From the NCBI GenBank assembly GCA_043228905.1, contig JBHGNT010000016.1, forward strand, positions 4,216,001 to 4,280,000: a stretch of 64,000 bases of DNA, read 5' to 3'. The position numbers and the translations under genes were made by a program. Origin of the DNA: Azolla caroliniana (Eukaryota > Polypodiophyta). The notes beneath the pieces are model-generated. The model was given only the letters and a program-made list of their open reading frames with translations, searched no databases and was not told where the DNA came from. Shown piece by piece: positions 36,624 through 47,392 of this stretch; within the stretch, counting starts at the first letter, position 1, and every line of letters starts with the position of its first letter.

Positions 36624-36980
36624 ATATGTGACGTGTATGCAGTAGTACTGACCCAAGACATGGTAGGGAGATTCATTGGCGGCACTCCATGTAGAAGATG
36701 TTCTGGCAGAGAAGCATATCAGCACAACTGATCTTCTTGGAGGAGGAGGAGGAGATTGAGAGTGGGATCGAAGGACGAAATTAGGGTGGGATGGATTGGA
36801 CCCTTGCTTCTTCATTTCTGAGCAGAGCCATGAAGAAGAGGAGGCGGAGGAGGGCGTTGATGATGATATTGCCGGCGATGAGGAGGATCGATGGTGCTGC
36901 TGCTGCAGCATCGACAGTAGAGGCGCCGCCATGGATTCAGTGGCGAAGAAGAATGGTGCTGCTTTGCTCATCATCATCAT
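33228..36980 (-). CDS. Plant J-domain protein, probably plastid-targeted
   Basis: Five exons on the minus strand: 36653-36980, 36437-36511, 36200-36339, 35916-36053 and 33228-33440, giving 297 residues. The first about 100 residues are rich in Ser, Pro and basic residues, like a transit peptide. A J domain follows: [30 protein letters not shown] (HPD at 132-134), then an acidic insert, [23 protein letters not shown]. The C-terminal half is charged and helical ([36 protein letters not shown]) and ends in an acidic tail. The Met run at the N-terminus leaves the exact start uncertain. Role inferred: Hsp70 co-chaperone; targeting is predicted only from composition. The last intron (2.5 kb) is filled with a gypsy relic, local duplications and an eEF1A pseudogene. 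Confidence 0.88.
33690..34110 (-). mobile_element. Ty3/gypsy reverse-transcriptase relic
   Basis: Minus-strand text includes [16 protein letters not shown], then after a [12 protein letters not shown], another [14 protein letters not shown] and [11 protein letters not shown]. This is the start of a gypsy RT domain. Upstream pieces ([20 protein letters not shown]-like text in shifted frames) fit the preceding linker. The two in-frame TGA codons stand where TGG/CGA-type codons are expected. Heavily decayed, same strand as the host gene. Confidence 0.75.
34115..34849. repeat. Local direct and inverted copies beside the gypsy relic
   Basis: TTTTGGTATCCTCTGCTTCT occurs at about 34492 and 34693 (offset about 201), each followed by GACCAGAACCCC/GGCCAGAACCCC and an AAGTCAAGTTGGAA stretch. 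An inverted relative of the same stretch lies at about 34255-34345. Probably gypsy-derived. Confidence 0.7.
34850..35440 (+). pseudogene. Decayed processed pseudogene of elongation factor eEF1A
   Basis: Starting at an ATG-like codon at 34850, shifted frames give the eEF1A opening ([13 protein letters not shown], then [10 protein letters not shown], with the Ser-Gly-Lys part of the P loop missing), then [19 protein letters not shown] and VLNKVK. After a large internal gap, [35 protein letters not shown] and [16 protein letters not shown] correspond to the C-terminal domain. No introns separate these pieces, which suggests an mRNA-derived copy with a large internal deletion, many frameshifts and stops. 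It lies antisense in the last intron of the J-domain gene. Non-functional. Confidence 0.82.
36581..36622. repeat. (GT)n microsatellite in intron 1 of the plastid J-protein gene
   Basis: A TG run of about 16 units (roughly 36591-36622) just after the exon 1 donor on the minus strand. Confidence 0.9.
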
Positions 36981-38337
36981 CTATCTCCTCCGTACACACT
37001 GATGAGACACAGAGACAGAGACAGAGATGAACTTTGAAGGCCCTTTCCTTAAGAGGCCAAAATGGCCTAACTAGTAGTACATAACGAAGACAAATGACCA
37101 AGCAACACCATCATCACATTCATGAACCATTACCAAACAAGAACCTCGCAACGTTTTCTTGTGTCCTCGCAAATATAACTAAAAATCAACACGACTAAAT
37201 AAGAATCCCGTTGTCTTGTACACCGTTTCGTTAGATTCTCAAAGCGGGCAAACCCTAATTTTCTTGCGTCTTCGGAAGACCTCAAGAGTATATAGATTGA
37301 TTAATTGATTGATTGATTGATCGCCCAACGGAAGATATCTCCGAAGCTAAATGAAACACATGCGATGGCGAGAGATATTGATTGGCCTTTGCCTGTTGAT
37401 GACAAGGGTGTGGAGATCGTGGTCCAAAAGCCCAAGGCCTACATGCATGACAAATTGTGATTGTCTGATCTTATTGTAACCCCTTTGCAATGTGATTGTT
37501 CTTTGTTGATGAGCGGTTTGGTTATATTGACAACCTCTCCATGTGTGTCTTCGAGTTCTAACAAGAACAGACCTAAGTATTATTGCTCATGTATTCCATT
37601 ATATTACATATTGCGGCAAAACTTTGGTTAAAGAGGCAATGGTATCATCAAAAACAGTATATTGGCAAACATAGCGATCTTCAAATTCCACTATAATGCA
37701 ATTGGGCAAATAATTTCTTCTACATATCTACCTTCCTCACGTGTAACTAGTCTAAAGAGGTCTACACTTGCTCAACCAAATTGTCCAATGCATGCAATAG
37801 AGTACCTCCATATAGATGATGCAATCACGTGTCAAGAGACATTTAAATTTAGTTCATGAGGTTTATCCAATTTCTTAATTTTAGTTCAAATAAGTCTATT
37901 CATTTTGACTTTGATCATGTTCAAATGCGAACAATCCAAGCTATATTGGAAACAATTTGCAGTTAGAGCTTTAGCATACCACCAACAATTTTGTGTGTTA
38001 ATTGTTTGGATGACATAAGTTTTGACCTTCATTTAGGGAGCTCCTAAAGTCGTGAGATACCAGTCACTCATTGGAATAATGTGGCAGTGATCATTAGGGT
38101 TGCTCATATCTATGTTCATAATTATATCATGGGGCAATGATGCTTTGCTCCTTGTCAAGTGCACATTCATTGAAACTAAAGTCTCTCTACAACATTTACC
38201 TTTTAGAGGATACTTGTTGTAACAAGTGTATCAAATAGCCAAAATGTAGTGGATGGCTCTTGGAATTGTATGTGTGTGAATTGTCTTTAAAGAGCACCAC
38301 AAGAAAGTTGAACATATGCAAACCCTTATGAAAACTA
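36981..38337. other. Intergenic DNA upstream of the plastid J-protein gene
   Basis: Contains the probable promoter of the minus-strand gene and an AAACCCTAATTTT element near 37252. A short frame at about 37364-37480 (MARDIDWPLPVDDKG...) shows no relative I know; it may be a first exon or chance. Confidence 0.4.
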
Positions 38338-38351
38338 AAGCAAGCCTTGTG

Positions 38352-40440
38352 GGCCTTTGACACCATCCAATGGGATTTTGTGGCAGCCACAATGGTCAAA
38401 CTATGATTTGGTCCGAAAATGTCTCAAGTAACCTATTAGCTTTATGGTCTAGCACATCTTCATGCATTATTTAGGGTGAATTGACATATTCATGGAGCTT
38501 AGCCAAATCAGTACGACAAGGTTGTCTTGTTAGTGCATTGTTGTATGCAATCGCAACTCATCCACTACTATTGTATATGAATCATCTAGTATTAATTGGT
38601 CAACTTCATGGTTTGCAAATAAAAGACGGACATGATTTCGTGGCTCAGGCATATGCAGATGATACATCATTCCTGTCACAAAACAATCCAAATGGTATGA
38701 GGGTGATTATGGATGCCCTCAAATTGTATGGATTAGTTGTTGGATTGCATGTTAACTTCAACAAGTCCAAACTTCTACCCTTGACACCATATAGTTGGCA
38801 TCAACTTTTGTGGGCAGGTCAAGTTGTTAGCCCAAATGAAATGGTTAGACATCTTAGCTATCGATTGGGATGGAATGCAACAAGGAAAAGAAAGGTTGAA
38901 TGGGTTTTGCAACAAGTGAGACAAAAGCTAAGCTATTGGAAGATTCCAACATGGCCACTCCATGTCAGATTGCGGATAGTGCAATCTACATTCATGGCTT
39001 ACATGCAATATTACTTAATTATGATTGATTGGCCGAAACAAATGATACAAAAGATTAACTCAGAAATTATAAGCAGCTTTTGGTGCTCTAAGCAATCGCA
39101 TAGAGGTAAACGACTCCTACCAATAGAAAAGATATGCACTCCACGATTGAGTGGAGGGCTAAATATTCTTAATTTGCATTTACATATGTTGGCTAGAAAA
39201 GTTACTTTATTGCCAAAAGTTGTTGAACAAACATTGCCTTGGGCAATAATGCTATCTGATATGTTTGATCATTTGAAAACCAAGTCATTTGGCTCATGAG
39301 ATACTAACCATTGGGGTGTAGTGTTTGGAAAGCTTGACGAGCACATCAAAGGTTGACCGTTTAGCTCAAAGCTTCTAAAGCATTGGAAGGAAGTATTGCA
39401 CCACATAAAATGGAGACGTAGGAATTCAGAATCAAGGAACTCTTTACGCCTCGAAAGCTTACACTGGAGTGCTATATTCCCACAGTCGTTAGCTGAACAA
39501 GAGCCTAGGAAAGCTTATTTTTTAACAAAGGTGCTAAAATCAATTGCAGATGTGGTAAATGACCAAGGTCACTTATTGCACTTCAATGACATGACATGTC
39601 ATTATGGTCTTGGGCCACATCATCGTGCTATCTGGAATCAAGTCACAGAGTTGGTACTTTCCTTAGTACTTGTGCCACCTCTTGATGGAGATTGCAGGAT
39701 TCAAGATTGGATGTTACAAAAAGGGAACATTTTTATTCCAATGCATAACATTACAACACATTCAGTGTATATGTTGTTGCAACCTCTCCCATGGTTTCAT
39801 GACCATGCAAATGCATTTTGGAACCTACACAAAACGCAATCCTGGTGGAAAAACAAGCGTACAAGCTTACGGAGCTCTAGTTTTCCACTTAAGCAACGGG
39901 TATTCCTATGGAGATGCCGATTGGGTGTGCTCCTGACTGGGTCGAAAAGAGATCGATAGCCTCACCACATTGTGCAAGATGTGGTGGACGATTGGAAACG
40001 GTCCCACACTTATTATGGACTTGCTCATTCACTACAACATTTGTACAAAAACTAAGTGCATCTCTTTATCACAAATTTCTTGGCCGAAGTTTTGCAAACA
40101 CTTTTGGATATTTGGACAAATTCCATGCGCCCTGTCCAACAATGCCTATTTTCTCCAATGGACACGATTTTGGGCACTTTGAACCATTTGGATAGCCCGC
40201 AATAATAAGGTCTTTGATGGAAACCGATTGCATGAAGTTAGCTTCTTTAAGCAATCCCTCATGCAATCTCTATTTGATTGTTTGCAATTTAGAGACATCA
40301 CACTGCAAATTTACAATCTTTACTTTGAGTGCTTTTAAGTTCTTTAGTGTCTAATCGACACTTTATATTTTTCTTTATTCTTTGTGGATTTTCACCTCAC
40401 TTTGAGGTTTCCCACTACTAATAAAAGTGTTACTAAAAAG
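38352..40440 (+). mobile_element. 5'-truncated LINE with 14-bp target-site duplication
   Basis: The direct repeat AAGCAAGCCTTGTG at 38338-38351 and 40441-40454 exactly brackets the element. It opens inside reverse transcriptase (AFDTIQWDF), continues with VRQGCLVSALLYAI and the catalytic QAYADDTSFLS (frame 38481-39299), then LSYWKIPTWPLHVRLRI and a C-terminal zinc-binding segment (FPLKQRVFLWRC, then CARCGGRLETVPHLLWTC at about 39960-40020). It ends TAATAAAAGTGTTACTAAAAAG. Stops and frameshifts disable it. The reverse transcriptase differs from that of the LINE at 14.6-16.4 kb. Confidence 0.92.
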
Positions 40441-40454
40441 AAGCAAGCCTTGTG

Positions 40455-41010
40455 AATGATTCTCCTAGATATGTTAAGGATTGTCAAGTACTACATGAGA
40501 GAGACAAGCATATATCGTATTAAGATAAACATAACTCCTTCCTTGACAAGTATTGTGTTAATATAAACATAACTCCTTTTGTGACAAGTGTCAATAGATG
40601 TAGAACTCATTATTGTGTTGTCAAACCACATGTGTTAATTCCAAACGCCTTCATTGTGTCATTCAAGCTATAAATATAATCCTTGAATCCAAGGTTATGG
40701 AACTGCAAGCAATAGAACCGAGATTATGATGCTAATTGTATAAGTTGCGAATTGCAAAGTTGAATATTTGCTTCATTATACATTACTACCAATCAAATAG
40801 TTTTGAGACCACCAAAATTCTATATCATTCCTCTTGTAGAGCTAGAAAACTCATGGATCCATTGTTGATGATCATGACTATATGTGACACTCCTATTGTC
40901 ATGACTCATTACATCCTCTTTTATGGATATAATAGTACTTCAAGAATTAAATATTTACTCCAATCAAGAATTAAACATTACTCCAATGTTAAGTGGGAGA
41001 AACAATCTAG
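40455..41010. other. Intergenic DNA between two retroposons
   Basis: AT-rich; ATAAACATAACTCCTT occurs twice near 40526 and 40562. No gene seen. Confidence 0.5.
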
Positions 41011-41025
41011 ACAAATATTAGTTTT

Positions 41026-41376
41026 TTTTTTTCCAAAAAAAACACTACTTCCCATTAGTTAGCAAAAGAATTACAACGAAGAACAGCCATAATCAAAACA
41101 GCATAATCCTCACCTAACTATTTACAACAAGAGTAACCCACTGCCTCTTTTCACATAGTGACCACCATGGTGACCACATATTCACAACGAAGCCAATGGC
41201 GGAAACAGCCATCTTGGTGCTTGGTAATTCCATTTAGGACCAGACGCTGAATTAACCATCATAGGAGAGCGACCCCATTTGAGCGAGCCTTGTCTGCTGC
41301 ATCCGAGTTCCCTTCATCCGAGTTGGGTTATCTAAAACTAATATTTTTTTGGTATCTTGGCTGCGCGGACAGTACA
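41026..41376 (-). mobile_element. Small retroposon (poly-A tailed, minus strand)
   Basis: A direct repeat ACAAATATTAGTTTT flanks the insertion (41011-41025 and about 41377-41391). The left side is a T run, i.e. a poly(A) tail on the minus strand. No protein domain is recognised, so it may be a truncated LINE 3' end or another retroposed transcript. Near its 5' end an inverted copy of the flanking target DNA (41325-41346 versus 41379-41400, 22 bases, perfect) creates a hairpin. Confidence 0.65.
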
Positions 41377-41400
41377 ACAAATATTAGTTTTAGATAACCC

Positions 41401-42120
41401 AACAAAGAAAGTGATGCATCGACATGAGAGAAACCGATACACAACAATATGAAATGCTCTGCATGAGTTTTAAGTTGGTTTTTGCAAAGGGTTATGAGTT
41501 TGGTGGCTTTTGTCCCAGTGGTGTGGGCTTATTTCAAAATCACTCACTCCATTGACAAGTACTGATCACCCACTCCATACCCACTCCATAGGCATGCATC
41601 CATTACAAGAATAAGGATATTCACAATTTTCAAATTGTGATTGAAGCTTACCATCACCCACTCCATATGCATGCATCAAGATAAATATTTCACAATTTAT
41701 GATTGAATTTACCTTCATACCTTTAAATATATAAATATAATGGGGGTCATTTACAAAAACAATTAGGAAAAGATGGGGAAACTTTCAAAAAACCTTTATA
41801 TAAATTCAAAATCTGACAAGATACTAAAAACAAGGTAAATATCTCTTTTCAAGAAAACCAGTTTGTACAATACAATCCAAACATGTAGAATAACCACCTT
41901 TTTAACCACCTTTTTACAATATTTAATGAGCTTGTTTCTATACAATTTTAAAATAGATCAAGATGCCTTCCCATATATCTTGAAATCAACTCATACTCCT
42001 TGCCTTATAATCCTCCTTCTTAACCCCTAACACATAATATTCCTCCTCCAAAATAATATTGGATTGCATACCAACTCTTCATATTGCTTTACAAAGTATA
42101 GTAGTTGCATTGTTGAAATA
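41401..42120. other. Intergenic DNA, 3' flank of the metallothionein gene
   Basis: AT-rich; a diverged CACCCACTCCATA phrase recurs at about 41568, 41583 and 41654. No gene seen. Confidence 0.5.
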
Positions 42121-43140
42121 TCATGTCACTGTTACTGATGCCCTCGTGCAGTTGCATACCTCGCACGCACAATTTGCCCCACACTTGCAATATGACAAAC
42201 CCTTTGTTGCATCACTTACTTTATTGCATGTGCATGTTTCACAACTACAATTTTCACCACATGAGCAATATGGCTTCACCGAGGGTCCTCCGCTATACAA
42301 AAGTTATATGACTCGTAAATACCATCATAAAGTGCCAATCATAAGCATAATATTTGATACTCCATTTGACAATAAACAAAAATGATATGCCTTCACATCA
42401 TCATATAAAGAACATGAACATCACTAATCACTACCACCAATATTATGTTACTAAACAACCAATCAGTCAAATGAACATGGACATCATTGGCTTTGTAAAA
42501 ATTAATCACGCACCCATCATCAAAAGACAATAAAATCTGTACGAAACATACAAAACATGGAAGACCACAAACTGCACATCAATCCCTCAAATTGGAAAAG
42601 AAGCATCAAACAATCAACCAAAATCACATTCAAATGAACATGGACATCATTGGCTTTGTAAAAATTAATCAATCACCCATCATCAAAAGACAATAAAATT
42701 TGTATGAAACATACAAAACATGGAAGGCCACAAAGTGCACATCAATCCCTCAAATTGGAAAAGAAGCATCAAACAATCAACCAAAATCACAAGCATTCCC
42801 AAGGAGGCAAAGACAAAACAACACCCACACTACATGCAAACAAAAGAAGGGAAACACAAACACACATACAAAGCACAATCATAAAAGCAACATCAACAAA
42901 CAAGTGTACATTTGTATAGCTAAAGCACATATAGAGAGCAACCTTAGCTAGAAATTTACAGTGAAAAGTAAAGTATTGACTTCAAAAAAGAAGGAAATAG
43001 TGTGAGCACCTAGAAGAACTAAAAAAAAACACAAGAAGTAACCCACCTAGATTCAGAAGAACCACAAAGACAACCCTTGCCACATGGGCAAGGAGTTCCG
43101 CATGCACAAGAAGGACCACAACCACAAGTGCTTTCGATGC

Positions 43141-43147
<7 letters not shown>
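42121..43147 (-). CDS. Metallothionein-like protein with three Cys-rich clusters
   Basis: Two exons on the minus strand, 43047-43147 and 42121-42292, spliced within a Ser codon (AG|C); 90 residues. The N-terminal cluster STCGCGPSCACGTPCPCGKG plus CLCG holds eight Cys, mostly as C-x-C. After a Gly/Ser linker come two similar six-Cys clusters, YCSCGENCSCETCTC and YCKCGANCACEVCNC. Total 20 Cys and no His. C-x-C clusters of this sort bind Zn, Cu or Cd through thiolates in the cytosol. The three-cluster plan is nearest plant type 4 (Ec), but lacks the His residues of that type and has more Cys in the first cluster. An (AG)14 tract abuts the start codon, and the intron has a 163-bp tandem duplication. 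Confidence 0.88.
42471..42797. repeat. 163-bp tandem duplication in the metallothionein intron
   Basis: ATGAACATGGACATCATTGG at 42471 recurs at 42634; the copies are nearly identical through AAGCATCAAACAATCAACCA, so the duplication is young. Confidence 0.93.

Positions 43148-43175
<28 letters not shown>
43148..43175 (-). repeat. (AG)14 directly before the metallothionein start codon
   Basis: On the minus strand the dinucleotide run ends exactly at the ATG, so the whole tract is in the 5' leader. GA tracts are known binding sites of plant BBR/BPC (GAGA-binding) factors; a role here is inferred only. Confidence 0.9.
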
Positions 43176-43181
<6 letters not shown>

Positions 43182-44424
43182 CTATTGACTCTCCCTCTCT
43201 CCATCCTCCATTTTTATCCTTTTTAATGGACACTTGGCCACCATGCAAATGACCAACGAATTCTCTACTTCCTCTAATAAAATCTTACCTTGAGGCTTGA
43301 GCTAGTCATTAGCCCCCACGATCCATTCCCACACATCACTCACATCCATGCGGAGTTGTGGATGTGGATTCACCACTAAATACACGAATATATCAAGCTA
43401 TTGTAATGTTAAAAAATAATGTCGTTGGAAATGTCTACACGCTGACTTACTCATGTTTTATCACAAAGAGGTGATTTGGGAGTGCGGAAATATTATTGCA
43501 TGATTTGTCTACGGTTAATTAAGTGGTAGCGGTATTCTCAATTTTTATGCATGTAAGATATGTCATGACAAGGTTAATCGAGAAATATGTTATGTTGTTG
43601 TAGAGTTTAACATGAATCAAGCATCATTTTAATGATTAACTCATACATTACATTCCATATGATTCATTTGCACATCAACTAATCAACATCACTTTTAAAT
43701 ATATCTTAACATAAATTCTATTTAATTTCTCGTAAGTCATGTGAGCACACTTAATATGACATTCGATCAAGGAAATAAGTGAGAAAGCATATGATATGAT
43801 TTTGAGAAATGGATGTCATGTAATGATCTAATTTTACATAAGAATGGTCAATAGGCTAGTGTTGACCAATAAACTATGACTAGCTGGAGCATGTTGTTGG
43901 TAAGGTGTGATGGTTGGTCAATGCCTGTGGCGGCGAGTAACCAAAGTATAACAATTTAGCTACCATGGTGCTCACACAAATCTATCTCGTCTCTCTCTCG
44001 CTCTCTCTCTTCAAGAGTGGACATTATAGAGCTACCTAGGGCTGGACACCTTGAAAGGGAATCCAGTTTCTAAATCTCGCACATACAGAAATGTAATATA
44101 TGGGGAAACACCAAGCTTCATTATCCAGAGAGAATGAGGTGATTGGTCCCATAACGTAGCTTCAAACTCATAATCAGTTCAAGTCCAAAATTTTTCTAGC
44201 GATCAGGTCGATAAATCGATACGCAAACATGGCACATAATGAGTGGTTTAGTTTGAGAGGCCAGCTTGCAGGCAGGCATGGGACACAAAGATAGATGTGG
44301 TGACAGTTAAACGTGTGGGAGAATGGCAAAGCGAAAAGGTTCCAAAACTCCTAATGAGAGACCTCGTGGAGTGCTATGAGCTCACCTGATGTGCCAAAGC
44401 CCCCTCCCCAAAACAACACACACT

Positions 44425-44482
<58 letters not shown>

Positions 44483-44703
44483 CAAGAGGCTAACAAGACT
44501 TTTATTTAGGAGCCGTATAAACCGTTTAGGAGTGATTTTTAACTTAGCGAAACTTACAAATTGCACTATGTACTATGGACATGGACATGGACATACTACC
44601 ACTAGTTATTGCTATTGGTTTGTTAGTTTGTTAATGGTGACTTGGGGGTAAGTAATCTGCAGAGCGAAGAGGAGAGAAGGAGGAAGGAAGGAAAGGAGCA
44701 GCG
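43176..44703. other. Intergenic region between the divergent metallothionein and AUG2 genes
   Basis: Both genes point away from this 1.5-kb stretch, so both promoters should lie here. It holds an (AC)n run at 44426-44480 and a CT-rich stretch near 43987-44012. No third gene seen. Confidence 0.6.
44426..44480. repeat. (AC)n microsatellite
   Basis: About 27 uninterrupted AC units about 220 bases upstream of the AUG2 start. Confidence 0.95.
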
Positions 44704-44853
44704 ATGGCGTCAATGCAGCAGCAGGAGAGTGCGGGCATGAATAGTAGCAGTAGTAGTACCACCACCGCATGGGTGGGGAAGAAGCCGCTCCGCCGCCTTG
44801 GCGGGATGGCGGATGCTCTCTCCATCGCTGCCGATCTCGGCTTCTCTGTACCT

Positions 44854-44903
<50 letters not shown>

Positions 44904-47392
44904 GAAAAGAAAAATCCAAATCTTCTTCAAAGTGGAATGCCTAACGTTTCTTTCCTTTATGTTCTCTACTGCATTTCTGGTGTTTTCCTTTCCTTCTAAG
45001 CTGCATTTCCGTCCTTCCTTTTTCGTTTAGCTTTTGATCCTCCATCTACCTGCTGTGCTCACAGGAAGATGCGGTACACAGCAATGTTTTGCCAAACCCT
45101 GGATCGTCGGACAAAACCGAGTCTTTAGTTCATGTCTTGATGGAGCTAACCTCTGTGCAGAGAAACCTTGCTAATCTTCAAGTCGAACTTCAAGGCCGTC
45201 AGGTGAGAACAACTAAACCACAAAATTCTCACTATATACAAATCTATGTTTGTTTGATGTGCGAAATTGCTGATCTGGCTCTTTGAATTGCTACCTTGTC
45301 TACTTTACATCCTTAGAAGACATATCTCCTGTTATGTCCTAGCTGCTAAGTAATGCTTGATCGTAGATCTAGGCATTATCTGCAAGGTATTATATGAATG
45401 TCATTGAATTAATTGTTAAATTGTTCCCATTATCTTTATCAATTTGCTTTTGTATTAAAGCTTATTGTAGATGTAGGCATTCGGCATATGATTCACAATA
45501 TCAAATGCCTTTCTATTTATCTAGAGTACATTAATGTAGAAACAGAAAGGAAAGATCAAATTTTGAATAATGTACTGTAATGACACTCATACATAATATA
45601 AGAACTCTTAAATTTTGTACTCCGTGTATTTTATAAATTATGTTTCCAATTGTACTCAGGTATGTGTATGGTAACTACAATGATATTATTCATGTATCAA
45701 GTGTGAATATTTATTAGTGTGACAATGTGCGTGAGCACGCTGATTGCAAACTGATGACTTTAATGGCAACTCTGTGCAGGAGCTATGAGGATACATGTCT
45801 TATATATATTATTTTTGTAGTATATTGTTTATTCTAATGCCCTCGTTCAAAACTTTGTGTGATTTAAGCAGGATGATCAGAGTGTTGCACATCTTACGCA
45901 TGTAAGTGAAATGGAGAAGAAATGCCAAGTTTTATCAAGAACCACAGCAATTCTGAAAGATGTAATTCAAAATAAGGTATACAGGATTTTGTGCATCTGC
46001 ACCAATGATGCCATCAAAAGTATTTTTACTTGTGATCGTAATTCTTGTCTAGAGAAACTACCTTTTTGCCAAACTCTTGAAAAGAATACTACGGGCATCT
46101 TCATGGATCAATTATTGTGCAGGATCGGATCATAGCTCGCTTGCAGCAGCCATACTCGTTGGATTGCATTCCCGTAGAGACACAATACCAAGTATACCTT
46201 CTTTTGCTGAAACTAATGCTGATCAATATTAAAGTGAAGATACTTTTGAGAGTTCTAGAATTACTTTGTCTGTAATTTTTTTGCTTAACTGTTTATCAAT
46301 TTACATCCCCGAAGTAAGATGCTGTTTTCCTTTGTCAAGCTGCATTTAGCAAAATGCTCGGTTCATAGTTAGTTGTAGGTTTTAACTCAGTGCAGAAGGA
46401 TTGGTTAAAGTACGTGAATACCTATTTTATTTATATTTCCTAGGCCATAGACCTTATGCTGGCCTAATGAATATTGATGGCCTGTCTATGCCCTGATTTA
46501 TAACACTATATGTAACTCTTGCTGGAATAGGAGGCATTGTAATATTTTTCTTCAATAAATATAAAAATTGCTGTGTTTACAATATTACAGAAGCAGTTCT
46601 CGGAGCTCCTACTCAAAGCTGCTGGTGATTACGGAGCTTTAACAGCCTCGGTGGCTGATTTTCAATGGACACAAGGATTCAAACGTTCGCCTACAGTGTG
46701 GGGGGTGAGTGTAGATATTCAATTTAACGGAAAACTCTAAAAGACCCGAAAATTTTCCTTGTTTCCTAAAAGCCCCCCCTGGTCAACCCTCCAAAAGAGA
46801 GAAAAAAAGGGATGAATTCCGCATATAATTTGTCGAGCAGGACATAAAATGACTTGTTCTTTTAAGTCACCAAGGGCCTTTCAAGAATAATGAAAACGCA
46901 GGGACATTGGGTGAAATAACAGAAAGTTTGGGTATTTGGAGTTTTTTATCTTTAATAGAGGGATATTTGTAAGTTTTGCATCATGATAAAATGGTCCCTA
47001 ATGAATTAATGTATGGATAAGAAAATCAGGAACTTTTGCGGCCCATACCAGTTGCCCTTGCCTCGTGTACACGCTACTTCGAGGGGCTCTCAGCAATGCG
47101 AGAAGCTGTGGCATCTATGCAAAAAGCACGTGTTAGATCAACATATTCTAATACACCTGCCAAAGATCCATCATGGGTATCCGATCGGATAGACTCAGAG
47201 TGTGCCACTCCTCCATGGAACCAAGAGAATTATGTGTTGGAAGAACCAAATTCGGATGATGTAATTATCCGGAGTCGAAAGAGATCAGATCAAACTCAGC
47301 TTTCTGCCGATGATTCTGACTTGACCCCTGATATTGTGCAGACTGAAACTACTGACAATTCAAGACAAAGGCGTTTATCATGGCCTGGTTGA
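44704..47392 (+). CDS. AUG2: Augmin complex subunit 2
   Basis: Six exons, all phase 0: 44704-44856, 45065-45202, 45872-45976, 46123-46191, 46591-46704 and 47030-47392, giving 313 residues. Key text: [20 protein letters not shown] near the N-terminus, [84 protein letters not shown], and [20 protein letters not shown]. These match plant AUGMIN SUBUNIT 2 throughout. The middle is predicted coiled coil. Augmin recruits gamma-tubulin ring complexes to microtubule walls and nucleates branch microtubules in the spindle, phragmoplast and cortex. The C-terminal about 70 residues are polar and poorly conserved. Intron 1 begins with a (CT)n run (44858-44902). Appears intact. Confidence 0.95.
44857..44902 (+). 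repeat. (CT)n tract at the 5' end of AUG2 intron 1
   Basis: The donor GT runs straight into about 22 CT units ending CTCCAG. It looks like a polypyrimidine tract plus acceptor only 48 bases from the donor. Confidence 0.9.

Noticed and set aside
36396-36731. Plus-strand 111-codon frame
   Set aside because: Antisense to exons 1-2 of the plastid J-protein gene and includes a GT microsatellite.
37364-37480. Short frame starting MARDIDWPLP as a gene
   Set aside because: Only about 30 codons, no family resemblance and no second exon found; kept only as a note in the intergenic entry.
44376-44651. His-Thr repeat protein
   Set aside because: Translation of the (AC)n microsatellite.
44857-44904. 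A 48-bp mini-intron in AUG2 (donor, CT tract, CAG)
   Set aside because: Splicing there continues into sequence without AUG2 similarity; the acceptor at 45064 restores the family sequence in phase.
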